This document shows, piece after piece, positions 44,956 through 54,900 of a DNA stretch of 64,000 bases (positions are counted from its first letter, which is position 1; the number at the start of each line of letters is the position of its first letter). The notes under the pieces are model-generated. The model ran no database searches. It saw nothing but the letters and a program-made list of their open reading frames with translations, and was not told the origin of the DNA. Origin of the DNA: Rhodohalobacter sp. SW132 (GTDB lineage Bacteria > Bacteroidota > Rhodothermia > Balneolales > Balneolaceae); contig NZ_QUOK01000001.1 of NCBI RefSeq assembly GCF_003390325.1, forward strand, positions 186,001 through 250,000, given 5' to 3'. The translations under genes were made by a program, and so were the position numbers.

Positions 44956-45906
44956 TTATGAAGTTGTTTTGTCTGTAAGAATACGCTCCGGTTTGTCAAG
45001 AGCGAGGCCCTTCATCAGGGAGTCGTAATCGGTGAGATCTTTTGGCAGGATGATCTGGTTTTCTTCTTTACCGAGGCCCTCCATCACCGTGAGGTATCTT
45101 TGCTTCAGCTGCAGATCCATCGCTTCCTTTCCTTTGGGTTCCGAAAGTGCTTTAGCGACCTGTTCAATAGAAACTGCCGTTGCTTCAGCGATCGTCTCGA
45201 TCTCCTTCGCCAAACCTTCTGCTTCGTTAATACGCCGCTGCATTTCCGCTTCTGAGATGTTTACGATCTCCTGTCTGCGTCCCTGCGCATCATTTACAGC
45301 TGAATCACGCACACCTTCTGATTTTGCAATCACGGCACGACGTTCCCGTTCGGCCGTCATCTGCCGCTCCATCGCTTTTTGAACCGTTCGCGGTGTGTTG
45401 ATGTTTTTAATCTCGTAACGGTGGACGCGAATTCCCCAGAGTTTTTCCACATCGCCAAGCACTTCAACAACTTTTTTGCTCATTTTCGCCCGTTCCTCAA
45501 ATGTTTCATCGAGATCAAGCAGTCCGATGACTGAACGGGTTGTGGTTTGGGCAAGCTGAACGGCAGCATATCGGTAGTCGGTAATGCCGTAACTGGCGTT
45601 AACCGGGTCAACCACGCTCAGGTAAAGAACACCGTCCACCTCAACTTTTACGTTATCTTTGGTGAAACACTCCTGCGGCTCAACTTCAATCGTTTCCTCG
45701 CGGAGATCCTGTTTGTACACCACTTTATCCACAAACGGAATGAGCGCGTGAAAGCCCGGCCCGAGTGTGCGATGATAATTCCCCAGACGCTCCACGATGT
45801 GGGCGAACTTATTCGGCACCAATCGGAGTGCCTGCAGAAATTTGAAGGTCAGATAAATTGCAAATAGTGCCAGTATTACCTGGCTGAAAATTTCTATTGG
45901 ACTCAT
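44956..45906 (-). CDS. SPFH/band 7 protein (QmcA/HflK-like), copy 2
   Basis: 316 residues. One N-terminal membrane helix (residues 5-27) is followed by an SPFH domain ('VERLGNYHRTLGPGFHALIPFVDKVVYKQDLR'-type start) and a coiled coil rich in Glu/Ala ('AEGLAKEIETIAEATAVSI'). SPFH proteins oligomerise into membrane microdomains and assist proteases or membrane integrity. The gene overlaps the upstream SPFH gene by 4 bases (ATGA) and is third in the NfeD-SPFH-SPFH operon. Confidence 0.92.
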   Translation of the reverse strand: MSPIEIFSQVILALFAIYLTFKFLQALRLVPNKFAHIVERLGNYHRTLGPGFHALIPFVDKVVYKQDLREETIEVEPQECFTKDNVKVEVDGVLYLSVVDPVNASYGITDYRYAAVQLAQTTTRSVIGLLDLDETFEERAKMSKKVVEVLGDVEKLWGIRVHRYEIKNINTPRTVQKAMERQMTAERERRAVIAKSEGVRDSAVNDAQGRRQEIVNISEAEMQRRINEAEGLAKEIETIAEATAVSIEQVAKALSEPKGKEAMDLQLKQRYLTVMEGLGKEENQIILPKDLTDYDSLMKGLALDKPERILTDKTTS

Positions 45907-46853
45907 GATGACAAGTTTTGAGGATTACTGTTTGCAGATGGGTTGACCTGGGTATGCTTTTTCAGCGTGCCAACGCCTTCGAAAAAGGTTTTCAGGTTTG
46001 CCGTTTCGGTAGGAAGAACGGAGACATTTGTATTCTTGATGATCTTGCCAAACTGATCGATATACTGCTCTACAAGCTTGGTTTTAACGGCTACTGCACC
46101 ACCCGGTTTTTCGATTGCCGTTGCCACCCGCCGGATACCGTTGGCCGTAGCCGTTGCTACCAGCTCGATCTCCTGCGCTCGTCCTTTTGCTTCATTGATA
46201 CGGCGCTGGCGCTGGGCCTCGGAAATCAGAATCTGACTTTCCCTTTCCCCTTTAGATTCATTAATTCGAGCTTCACGGAAACCTTCGGAATTTACGATCT
46301 CCGCCCGCTTTTCACGCTCAGCTTCCATCTGCTTCTCCATTGTATCCACGATGGCGTTCGATGGGCTGATGTTTCTGATCTCGTAACGCATCACCTTAAT
46401 TCCCCACGGATCGGCGGCATTATCGATCTCATTTACGATATTTTCGTTCATCATATCACGCTCTGAGAAGGTATCATCCAGCGTAATTTTACCGATTTCA
46501 CTTCGCATTGTAGTTTGAGCGAGATTCACAGCCGCAGCCACATAGTCGGAGATTCCGTAGCTGGCGCGATAAGAGTCCATCACCTTGACATACACAAGGC
46601 CGTCAACAGAAACTTCAATATTGTCTTTTGTGATACAGGTCTGGCTCGGTACATCAATCACCTGTTCACGCATCTCCTGCCGGTAGGCGGCGCGGTCAAC
46701 AAAGGGAATCATAAAATGAAATCCCGGTGAGAGAGTTTTTTTGTATTTGCCAAGACGTTCTTGTATCACTTCTTCGCGAAACTCCACGATGATAAACAGT
46801 CGGGTGACAATCACGAAAAGGATTACCAGCAGTATGAGTAGTGTTGTCCACAT
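45903..46853 (-). CDS. SPFH/band 7 protein (stomatin-like), copy 1
   Basis: 316 residues. It has the same layout as the next gene: a membrane helix (about 2-24), an SPFH domain ('IQERLGKYKKTLSPGFHFMIPFVDRAAYR'-type start, cut here) and a helical tail ('AQRQRRINEAKGRAQEIELVATATANGI'). It differs from copy 2 enough that the two likely form hetero-oligomers rather than being a recent duplication. The gene follows NfeD by 2 bases and overlaps copy 2 by 4 bases. Confidence 0.92.
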   Translation of the reverse strand: MWTTLLILLVILFVIVTRLFIIVEFREEVIQERLGKYKKTLSPGFHFMIPFVDRAAYRQEMREQVIDVPSQTCITKDNIEVSVDGLVYVKVMDSYRASYGISDYVAAAVNLAQTTMRSEIGKITLDDTFSERDMMNENIVNEIDNAADPWGIKVMRYEIRNISPSNAIVDTMEKQMEAEREKRAEIVNSEGFREARINESKGERESQILISEAQRQRRINEAKGRAQEIELVATATANGIRRVATAIEKPGGAVAVKTKLVEQYIDQFGKIIKNTNVSVLPTETANLKTFFEGVGTLKKHTQVNPSANSNPQNLSS

Positions 46854-46855
46854 AG

Positions 46856-47359
46856 TCAGTTTTTATTTTTTTTCAGGTTACGCAGTTGTTCTTTTGTTGG
46901 CTCTTTCACGCCGATCGGCTCCACAATCCAGGTTGTATTTTCCCGATAGCGGATTCGTACTTTTTTTCCGGGTTTGATGGATCCCTCCAGGGATCTTGCT
47001 CTCCAGGTTGTTCCGTTAAGCCGAATTTTCCCGTTGTTATCTTCGTCGTTTACAGTTTCGGTGACCTCCACAATTTGGTCCATCGCCTCGTAATCTTCAT
47101 CGGCATATTTAAAAAAGCTTTCGGCTTTAAAATATTTTTTGATGAACGGGCGGATGGCAATAGTAAGTACGACCGATAAAATCAGCCATGCGGCAATGGA
47201 TGAGCCTGTTCCGGTTAAAATTCCCAAAAACCGTAAAATACCCACACTAAGCCCGCTGAATCCAAGAAAAAGAGCGAGTCCGCTGGGTGCAATAAATTCG
47301 AGAAGCATCAGGAGAATCCCTCCGCCAAGGAAGATCCACGTAAGTAGTTCTGTATCCAT
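46856..47359 (-). CDS. NfeD family membrane protein
   Basis: 167 residues. Three to four membrane helices in the first 80 residues ('LLTWIFLGGGILLMLLEFIAP', 'LSVGILRFLGILTG', 'IAAWLILSVVLTIAI') are followed by an OB-fold domain ('GTWRARSLEGSIKPGKKVRIRYREN'-type) and a basic tail. NfeD proteins pair with SPFH proteins and are thought to help build their membrane complexes. It is the first gene of the operon with two SPFH genes. Confidence 0.9.
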   Translation of the reverse strand: MDTELLTWIFLGGGILLMLLEFIAPSGLALFLGFSGLSVGILRFLGILTGTGSSIAAWLILSVVLTIAIRPFIKKYFKAESFFKYADEDYEAMDQIVEVTETVNDEDNNGKIRLNGTTWRARSLEGSIKPGKKVRIRYRENTTWIVEPIGVKEPTKEQLRNLKKNKN

Positions 47360-47561
47360 TATGTTCGAATAGATTGATGTTTTTGGTTAGATAGCGATTT
47401 GTACGGTGAAAACATAAAAAAGTTATAGCGGAAAATACTTTGAAGAAGAAGCCTGAAGATGCATCAAAACCCGGCCCTATCATACCAAAATTAAAGTCGT
47501 CAATTCATTAAATTTGATCTATTTTTACAGCACATGAAAAACCACATAAAAATACTGGTAT

Positions 47562-48002
47562 ATGAAAGCAGAAATTGAGATCAAACAAGGCACACTCGGA
47601 ATTGAATTGTATGAAGATGATGCACCCGGAACCGTTGAGAATTTCGTGAGCCTCGTAAAGAAAGGATTTTATGATGGACTTACGTTTCACCGCGTGATAC
47701 CCGGCTTTGTGGTCCAGGGCGGGTGCCCCGATGGTACAGGTGCCGGCGGCCCGGGGTATACGATAGATTGTGAGCTCGACGGGGATAAACAATACCACGA
47801 TCGCGGCGTGCTCTCAATGGCACATGCCGGAAGAGATACGGGCGGATCGCAGTTTTTTATCTGCCACAGCCGAAAGAACACCGCCCACCTCGATGGCAAT
47901 CACACCGTATTCGGGAAAGTGGTGGAGAATGTAGATCTGATCGATCAGATCAAACCAAAGGATAAAATGGTTGAAGTACGGATCCTGGAGAATGAAGATT
48001 AA
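47562..48002 (+). CDS. Cyclophilin-type peptidyl-prolyl cis-trans isomerase
   Basis: 146 residues, no signal peptide, so cytosolic. It has the full cyclophilin core: 'APGTVENFVSLVKKGFYDGLTFHRVIPGFVVQGG' (catalytic Arg in FHRVI, cut here), 'GTGAGGPGYTI', 'SMAHAGRDTGGSQFFI' and 'HLDGNHTVFGKV'. It catalyses prolyl isomerisation in protein folding. Its last 4 bases overlap the end of the convergent transglycosylase gene. Confidence 0.95.
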   Translation: MKAEIEIKQGTLGIELYEDDAPGTVENFVSLVKKGFYDGLTFHRVIPGFVVQGGCPDGTGAGGPGYTIDCELDGDKQYHDRGVLSMAHAGRDTGGSQFFICHSRKNTAHLDGNHTVFGKVVENVDLIDQIKPKDKMVEVRILENED

Positions 48003-48781
48003 TTGGCCAGGGCCTCAGCTTCTTCGGCGAGAGCCATAACCGCGCTGGTGTAGAGCTCACTCGGGTTGTATCGGAAAACAGCCCGATTGACGCTCCCGGT
48101 TCGTTCAACGAAATATGCGAGATAGTTGCCTACTGACATGATGTTGTTGTTCATATCAAAAATATCATCACCTACAAACCATTTATTGAGCGAGTATGGG
48201 ATGAACTGGGCAAAGGTCATTGCACCTGCATAACTCGATTTCAGTTCGAAAACATCGATTTCGTGCCGGTTCACAAACTCTATCAGTTCCTTAAGCTGGG
48301 CGCGTGCAAATTCGGCGCGGTAATCCACAGCATACATGGAAACGTAGGAGTTAAATGGGTTAAAACTCCCGATATTTCGCCCGTAGTCTGACTCAATTCC
48401 TATAATTGCGGCTATCACATATCTTGGGATGTTATACTCCTCTTCGGCCTTTTTAAGCTGATCGAGATTTGCTTCGATAAATCCAGTGATCTTGGCTTTT
48501 TTGTCGTTAAAGCCTAATACTCCTTTATACTCTTCCAGACTGAGAGTTCTTCGCTCAGCTGAATTTCTGAACCGGTCGCCAATCCCCTCATAAAGTTCAA
48601 ACCGTGAATCGTTAAGCTGGCCTTCAATATTCATTCCGTTGGACTGAAAATATTCTGTGAGTGATGCCAGGCGCTCTTTGTATTTATCTTTAACATCGTT
48701 GTTATCTGATGCGACTGCTGATTGAGAGAATGCGAAAAACAGAATCAGGACTAAAGAGATGGATGATATTTTGTAATGCAT
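47999..48781 (-). CDS. Lytic murein transglycosylase (MltB-like)
   Basis: 260 residues. The signal peptide is cleaved near 'AVASDN'. The MltB-type core has the catalytic Glu in 'AIIGIESDYGRNIG', then 'FNPFNSYVSMYAVDYR', 'SYAGAMTFAQFIPYSLNKWF' and 'SVGNYLAYFVERTGSVNRAVFRYN' (partly cut here). It cleaves glycan strands of peptidoglycan to 1,6-anhydro products in the periplasm. It is somewhat shorter than E. coli MltB. It ends convergently with the cyclophilin gene. Confidence 0.85.
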   Translation of the reverse strand: MHYKISSISLVLILFFAFSQSAVASDNNDVKDKYKERLASLTEYFQSNGMNIEGQLNDSRFELYEGIGDRFRNSAERRTLSLEEYKGVLGFNDKKAKITGFIEANLDQLKKAEEEYNIPRYVIAAIIGIESDYGRNIGSFNPFNSYVSMYAVDYRAEFARAQLKELIEFVNRHEIDVFELKSSYAGAMTFAQFIPYSLNKWFVGDDIFDMNNNIMSVGNYLAYFVERTGSVNRAVFRYNPSELYTSAVMALAEEAEALAN

Positions 48782-49051
48782 GATCGGATCGGGTCAGTAA
48801 ATGATTGTGTAATGATATATTGAGTATAAAAAAATAGTTGGCAAAAGGAACTACAAATTTTATAACGGAAATTTACGACCAGTTTATATATACCGGTACA
48901 AAAGTTTATAAAAAACTGTGGTAAATCCTGTTGTATTTCCTTTATCGGCTGTACCCCTATTTTTATTAATAAATAGATAGAGAAAATCTCTCATCCATTC
49001 AACTTAAAAAAGGGGGGCTGAAGATATCAGCCAATCTGAGTGTGGTCTCTG

Positions 49052-50533
49052 TTATTGCAGGGTGTTCCTTTCCCGAAAAACGAACCACCAGAGGTACAAT
49101 CCGCTGAGGAGTAATCCGCCAAGCAGAAAAACAATTTTACCTGTTAATTCGCCGATGCCGGGTACAGAAGAGAAAGCCGGCTGAAGATATATCAGCGCCA
49201 TGCATGCCCCCATCAGGCAGAATGTGGCCGGTATGTGATAGGCTACTTTCATTACATTTTTACTGTATATACCGAGCACAAAAGCCATTACGGCATAACT
49301 TATAAGCGTGGCAGCAGCGGAACCCATCATTCCAAAAACCGGGATAAGCAGAATATTTACCCCAAGGGTAATGGCCGCTCCCAGCAGCGTAATTTTATAG
49401 AGCACCGAGGTTTTTTCTTTAATAAAAATGCCCGATGAAAAGTTGATGTACCACCCCTGGAACCAGTAGGCCATCAGCAGAAGCGGCACGATTTCAATAC
49501 CGGCCCAGTAGGAAGAGTTGATGAGGGTCCATCCCACTCCCGGAATTTCAATCGCCACAATCTGATACCTGAAGAGCGATACAGCAAGATAGGCGGGGGC
49601 TGCAAATGCGTTGAAAAAAATGAATGCCTGACTGAATGTTTTGGAAGCGTCATCATCGCGGGAATGGCGCATGAAAAATGGCTGCCACGCCATGCGGTAC
49701 ATCTGCACAATCAGCAGCATGAAAACCGCAAGTTTGTAACATGCGCTGTAAATACCAACCACATCTTCAGGTGTAACACCATCCCCATAGAGCCTTTGGG
49801 ATACGGCCGGATCCATATTGTTCAACAGAAAACGGTCGATCATTTCGTTGATCGCGTGACCGAGCCCTGCAGGAATAAACGGGAGGCCAAATCTGAAAAT
49901 AGTACCGAGCCATTCGCGCTTCCAGTTTCCCTGCCAGTGTTCAGCGGTGTAGACCCACACAATGATGGTTAGCAGCGCCGACGCCGCCAGGTTTGCGATA
50001 AATACCGCTTCGATACCGAAATTGAGGGCGAGAATCAGGTAGAAATTCAGGCCAACATTTATGATTACATTCAGAATTTTGAATACCGCAAATTGAATCG
50101 ATTTTCTCACGAGCCGCAGTTCAGCGAGGGGGACAATCGCGAGCGTATCAAACCAGAGAATCCCGAGCATCATCACAAAAATGGCTGATGTATCGCTGTC
50201 GAGATTCATCTGGGAGAGTGCGGCTGGCATCAGCAGCCAAAGGATCAGCACAATCAGCGAAGAGGTGACGAGTAGCGTGATCTGAATGGTTTTAAAAATA
50301 TTGGACGCTTCTTTCCGGTCTTCTGCATATCGCAGGTAAGCCGACTCCATCCCCATCTGAACAATCACGTTTAAAAATGTTAGGGCTGCGTACGCCAGGG
50401 CAACGATGCTGTAGCGGGCCGGGTTGAAAGCGTCGGTATGAAACGGTACGAGCAGATAATTCATAAACCGCGCGACAACGCTGCTAAAGCCGAAAATCAG
50501 GGTGTCGGAAAAAAGTTCGCGCAGTTTATTCAC
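49052..50533 (-). CDS. Polysaccharide/lipid flippase, MATE-like (Wzx/MurJ superfamily)
   Basis: 493 residues with about 12-14 membrane helices, for example 'VARFMNYLLVPFHTDAFNPARYSIVALAY', cut to show its start, and 'FLLGGLLLSGLYLWWFVF' at the end. This is the oligosaccharide flippase layout. I start it at the GTG at 50533. GGGAG (50542-50546) lies eight bases upstream and the gene then begins just after the aroQ stop, whereas the longer frame would run into aroQ. It moves lipid-linked glycans across the inner membrane. The actual substrate is unknown. Confidence 0.87.
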   Translation of the reverse strand: MNKLRELFSDTLIFGFSSVVARFMNYLLVPFHTDAFNPARYSIVALAYAALTFLNVIVQMGMESAYLRYAEDRKEASNIFKTIQITLLVTSSLIVLILWLLMPAALSQMNLDSDTSAIFVMMLGILWFDTLAIVPLAELRLVRKSIQFAVFKILNVIINVGLNFYLILALNFGIEAVFIANLAASALLTIIVWVYTAEHWQGNWKREWLGTIFRFGLPFIPAGLGHAINEMIDRFLLNNMDPAVSQRLYGDGVTPEDVVGIYSACYKLAVFMLLIVQMYRMAWQPFFMRHSRDDDASKTFSQAFIFFNAFAAPAYLAVSLFRYQIVAIEIPGVGWTLINSSYWAGIEIVPLLLMAYWFQGWYINFSSGIFIKEKTSVLYKITLLGAAITLGVNILLIPVFGMMGSAAATLISYAVMAFVLGIYSKNVMKVAYHIPATFCLMGACMALIYLQPAFSSVPGIGELTGKIVFLLGGLLLSGLYLWWFVFRERNTLQ

Positions 50534-50537
50534 TAAA

Positions 50538-50972
50538 TCAGCTCCCGGAGATGAGCTTTTTTGCCGCTTCCACCCCGAGGTGATAGCTAATGGCGCCAAA
50601 ACCGGTAATGATTCCGCTCATCATTTTACCGGTGATGGATCGCTCCCTGAACTCTTCGCGGCCGTGGATATTGGAGAGATGCACCTCAATTTTCGGGATC
50701 CCCAGAAGAGCAAGCGCATCCCGGATGGCAACCGATGAGTGGGTGAAGCCGCCCCAGTTTGCGATAAGAGCGTCAAATGAACCATCTCTGGCGTTGTGAA
50801 TGGCATCGATCAGCTCACCCTCATGATTGCTTTGAAGGAAGGTGAATTGAATATCAGGAAAAGCTTTTTCGAGGCCGGAATTGATCTGCCCGAGTGATTC
50901 GGAACCATACGTGTTTTTGTCGCGGTCGCCCAATAGGTTTAGATTCGGACCATTCAATACCAGGATGTTCAT
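50538..50972 (-). CDS. aroQ: 3-dehydroquinate dehydratase, type II
   Basis: 144 residues. It dehydrates 3-dehydroquinate to 3-dehydroshikimate. Family motifs are 'VLNGPNLNLLGDRDKNTYG' (with the active-site Tyr), 'SNHEGELIDAI', 'NWGGFTHSSVAIRDAL' (Asn and Ser at the site) and 'EVHLSNIHGREEFRERS' with the catalytic His. Length is normal. It overlaps the end of the HIT gene upstream by 4 bases and ends 4 bases before the flippase start. Confidence 0.95.
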   Translation of the reverse strand: MNILVLNGPNLNLLGDRDKNTYGSESLGQINSGLEKAFPDIQFTFLQSNHEGELIDAIHNARDGSFDALIANWGGFTHSSVAIRDALALLGIPKIEVHLSNIHGREEFRERSITGKMMSGIITGFGAISYHLGVEAAKKLISGS

Positions 50973-51367
50973 AAAGAGACCTCTGCTGCGATTTGCTTAC
51001 CGATTTTAGTCATTTCATCTTCCGAAACATCGATTGGGTTTCCAAGCGCCAGGTTTTGTGATTCTTTATAGATTGGAACCAGGTGGATGTGGGCGTGCGG
51101 CACTTCAAGACCTTCCACAATTACACCAGTACGGATCGGGTGAAGCGCTCTGTCAATCGCTTCGGTAATTTTTTTTGCAAAAATAATTGTGTCGGAGAGA
51201 AGCGGTTCGGGTAAGTCAAATAGGTAATCGATCTCTTTTTTGGGTACAACCAGAGTGTGCCCTTTAGCAATCGGGTTAATATCTAAAAATGCGATATGAG
51301 TGCTGTTTTCCGCGATTTTGTAGCACGGAATTTTACCATTTATGATCTGTGTGAAAATAGTTGCCAT
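50969..51367 (-). CDS. HIT-family nucleotide hydrolase/transferase
   Basis: 132 residues. The histidine triad is in 'VPHAHIHLVPI' (H-x-H-x-H). The N-terminal part 'KIPCYKIAENSTHIAFLDINPIAKGHTLVVPKKE' (cut) is typical of Hint-type proteins, which hydrolyse AMP-linked phosphoramidates. Cytosolic. It is the first gene of the HIT-aroQ-flippase operon. Confidence 0.93.
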   Translation of the reverse strand: MATIFTQIINGKIPCYKIAENSTHIAFLDINPIAKGHTLVVPKKEIDYLFDLPEPLLSDTIIFAKKITEAIDRALHPIRTGVIVEGLEVPHAHIHLVPIYKESQNLALGNPIDVSEDEMTKIGKQIAAEVSL

Positions 51368-51547
51368 AGGTTGAAAACTTTTTTTAACAAAATGGAATGC
51401 TAACAGTTCTATATATTGTTGCTGAAATGTAGTAAAGCTAAAACGCTTATGCAGACATTTGAAAGATTAATTTCTAAAAAAGTTCTACCAATTTGTTGAT
51501 TTTAAGTTCATCATCTCCTTATCTTTGGAGTCTTGGATAGAGATGAT

Positions 51548-51620
51548 GAATCGGTAGCTCAGCTGGTAGAGCAACGGCCTTTTAAGCCGTGGGTCGAGGG
51601 TTCGAGCCCCTCCCGATTCA
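51548..51620 (+). tRNA. tRNA-Lys (anticodon TTT)
   Basis: A 73-nt cloverleaf without an encoded CCA. Acceptor arms are GAATCGG (51548-51554) and CCGATTC (51613-51619), with discriminator A at 51620. The anticodon stem ACGGC/GCCGT encloses the loop CTTTTAA, with anticodon TTT at 51581-51583. The T-loop is GGTTCGAGCCCC. Confidence 0.97.
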
Positions 51621-51649
51621 CACAGAATTTTTAAGAATCTCTCTTGATT

Positions 51650-51688
51650 AACCCTTATCGGCTGATACCCGGTAGGGGTTATTTTTTT
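51650..51688 (+). terminator. Rho-independent terminator after tRNA-Lys
   Basis: 12-bp stem AACCCTTATCGG (51650-51661) and CCGGTAGGGGTT (51669-51680) with two G-U pairs and a 7-nt loop, followed by seven T. It lies 30 nt past the tRNA. Confidence 0.85.
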
Positions 51689-51954
51689 GCCCATCTATTT
51701 CTTCGATACTCTGCCTGTCCTGTTCTGAAAGAACACATCAATTTCACCCTGATCAATTTGATGCTCAAACTATTGTTGAATCGCGATTTAAGTGATCTAA
51801 GCGGTTATAAATACGTGTGTATAGTAGAGAATATGAGAAACATCTAATGGCACGCCGTTGGTTCTTTTCTTAATTAGTCAAATCTAATCATTCCTTGGAT
51901 CTGCCATCGGAATTTTTGTATAAAGAGAGCTAAATCGGGGTCTCCTTTAGATAT
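51689..51954. other. Leader region of the giant repeat lipoprotein gene
   Basis: No gene seen. Moderately AT-rich. It separates the tRNA terminator from the giant gene and probably holds its promoter. No clear Shine-Dalgarno sequence precedes the ATG at 51955. A second in-frame ATG at 51961 is possible. Confidence 0.35.
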
Positions 51955-54900
51955 ATGTTTATGAGAAGATTACTATTTTTACTGGCATCTGTAATAGCCG
52001 TTTTCACATTCAGCTGTGACACAACTCAGCCCTCCTTTGATGACTCTGTACCGGGTGTATTTGAACTTAGCACCAATGTATCTCCTGATGATGGCGGTAC
52101 AATTGAACCCTCTGAAGGTGAATATGTGTCTGGTACCACTCTTGAAATCAGTGCTATACCTGAAACAGGGTACGTTTTTGAACGCTGGGAGGGGGACCTC
52201 ACAGGAAGTATAAATCCCACTTTTCTAACAATGAGCCGTAACCGGACGGTAACGGCTTTTTTTATTGAAGCCGATTATCCACTTACCATCGAAATTGTGG
52301 GTCAGGGACGTGTATTTGAAGAAATAATCAGCCAGACTACCAAAGCACCGCAATCTGCAGAAACCGGAGATTTGAGTGCACCGGCTTCTCGCGATAGTTT
52401 GGATGATGATCCTGACCTGAAAAATAACAGAGATTCTGAAGAGCAACTAAAACTACAGAGAGACACCGGCGGTTCCCCGGATCAGCAGGTGGATAATGAC
52501 GTTTCCAATCTGGATATTTCTTCCGGCGCGCCCGGTTCACTACAACAGGGCATTCAGCGTACAACAGAACAGTTAACGGCCGAAAGTTCAGCTTCAGCCT
52601 CTATTGAAATTGAAACCGTAACAGTTCAGCTCACTGCAGATCCGGATGACGGGTGGAGATTTGCCCGCTGGGAAGGTGATCTGACCGGCAGCCAGAACCC
52701 CGATTCTTTATTGGTTGATGAGGAGAAAAATGTCATAGCCGTGTTTGAAGAGATTGGAGCTGAAGAGTACACACTGAATCTGGACGTTGAGGGGCAGGGA
52801 TTTATTGAAGCTTCCCCTGATCGTACACTGTATGATGAAGGAGAAGAAGTAACCTTGACGGCTGTACCGGATGATGGCTGGAGATTTTTGGCGTGGCAGG
52901 GTGATCTGGAAGGGTCTGAAAATCCAGAAACGCTAATTATGGATGCTGATAAAAATGTTACTTCAGTGTTTTCAAGGATTGGTGCCCCCGTATCAGAAAT
53001 TCTGCAGCAGCCTTCATCTGTCACAGCGGGGGAAAATATTTCTCCCGCACCAGCTGTCCGGATAACAAATGACCAGGGTGAGCCTCTTGAGGGAATTGGA
53101 GTAAGCGCGAGTCTTAACAACAACGGATTTAGTTCATCCTCAGGTACAGATGTGAATACGAATTCAGACGGAGTTGCCCGTTTTGATAATCTGAGCATCG
53201 AATCTGTTTCAACAGGATATCGGATTATTTTTGAAGCTGATGATCCTGACATTTCAAGCGTAAGCTCATCAGAATTTGAGGTGTCACCGGCAGAAGCTGA
53301 CCCGGCTTCTACTGTCGCGAATGTAAGGGGTGGTGTAGCTGGAGGAAGTACAGAAATTACGATTTCGGTTTTCGATCGTTTCAATAACCCAATTGCCAAT
53401 GCTGAAGATGAAATTTCGGTAACGGTTTCAGGTGCAAATTCAGCGTCTCCGTCTGTCAGTGCCGGTGACGAAATTGGCCAGTATATTGCAATATACTCCC
53501 CTGAAAATGCCGGGACGGATGAAGTCACGATTGAACTGAACGGTACTCCAATCGATGGCAGTCCATTCATCAGCGAGGTGTTCACCAGTGATATCAGCGC
53601 AAGTGAATCTTCCGTGTCTGCTGACCCGACTGAGCTTCAGGCCGGCAGCAGCTCTACTGTGACTATTCAACTGCGGGATGAATCAGGTAATCCAATCAGT
53701 GAACTCTTTGGCTCCGATTTCAGTATTAATGTAAGTGGAAATAGTACCGCCGGGTCCGTGAGTGAAGTATCATCGGGCACGTATCAATTTAGCGTTTCCA
53801 ATACAACAGCCCAGCAAATATCCGTAACCGTATTCGCTGGCGGAGTGCGTCTTAGCGACACACCTGAAATTACGTTCATCCCGTCAGATCCGGATATGAT
53901 TGCAGTACCATCCGGTTCTCAGCCGGGCACTTCTACTGCAGGTGAAGTTATCTCAAACAGTCCTTCTGCGCGGGTAACTGATGAATTTGGAAATAATATT
54001 GCCGGCCTGGATGTAACCGTATCAGAACAAAATGGGCAGGATTTTTCATCGGGTACAGAAACGAAATCTACGAACAGTTCAGGTATTGCTGTTTTTGATG
54101 ATCTGGTTATCACGAATGCCGGTCGCTATAACCTTGTTTATACAGCCGGATCACTCACAACCACTTCAAACGCTTTTGACGTAAATCCTGCAGCTGCATC
54201 TGCATCTGAAACAACTGCAGACGTGCCGAATGGATCGGCCGGAGACCGCACCGACATTACAATTACGGTTCGTGATGAATTTGGAAACCGTGTGGAAGGT
54301 GTTGCTGAGAATCTTTCCGTGAGTGTCAGCGGTGACAACTCCGGCGCAACTCTTGAGTCAGTTGCCGAAGAAGGGAATGGAGTTTACACTACAGCATATA
54401 CCCCAACAGCAACAGGCACAGATCAGATCACAATTGAGCTTAACGGAACAGGAATTTCAGGCAGCCCGTATGATAGTAATATCATTACAAGCGATGCTGA
54501 TGCTGTAGAAATAGAACAGCAGCCTCAACAAACAGTTGCCGGGGAGTCTGTAGCCGGACCTCCATCGGTAATTGTAACTGACGATCTTGGAAATCCGGTT
54601 GAAGGAGTTGAAGTGGTTGCATCCGTTCAGGGCTCGGCTTCTTTTGATGGTGGTTCAACCACACAGAATACCGGAAGTAACGGAATTGCGGTGTTCAATG
54701 ATCTTGTGATTGAGACAGCCGGAAATTACACCCTTTCGTTCAATGCCATCGGTGCAAGTGAGAATGCGGTATCGGAATCATTTGATGTAGTGGCAGCGGA
54801 TCCCGATAACCTGAGCCGGCTGTCCGGTAATAATCAAAACGGCGTAGTAACAGAAACGCTGGATGAACCTTTTGTTGTAAGAGTTGCAGATGAATTTGGC

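Noticed and set aside
51548-51954. tRNA-Lys as an integration site for an island carrying the giant gene
   Set aside because: No integrase gene and no direct repeat of the tRNA 3' end was seen within the window.
52626-53585. 319-codon minus-strand frame and many similar antisense frames within the giant gene
   Set aside because: They arise from the Ser/Thr/Gly/Val-rich repeat codons of the sense gene, recur at each repeat and have no motifs.
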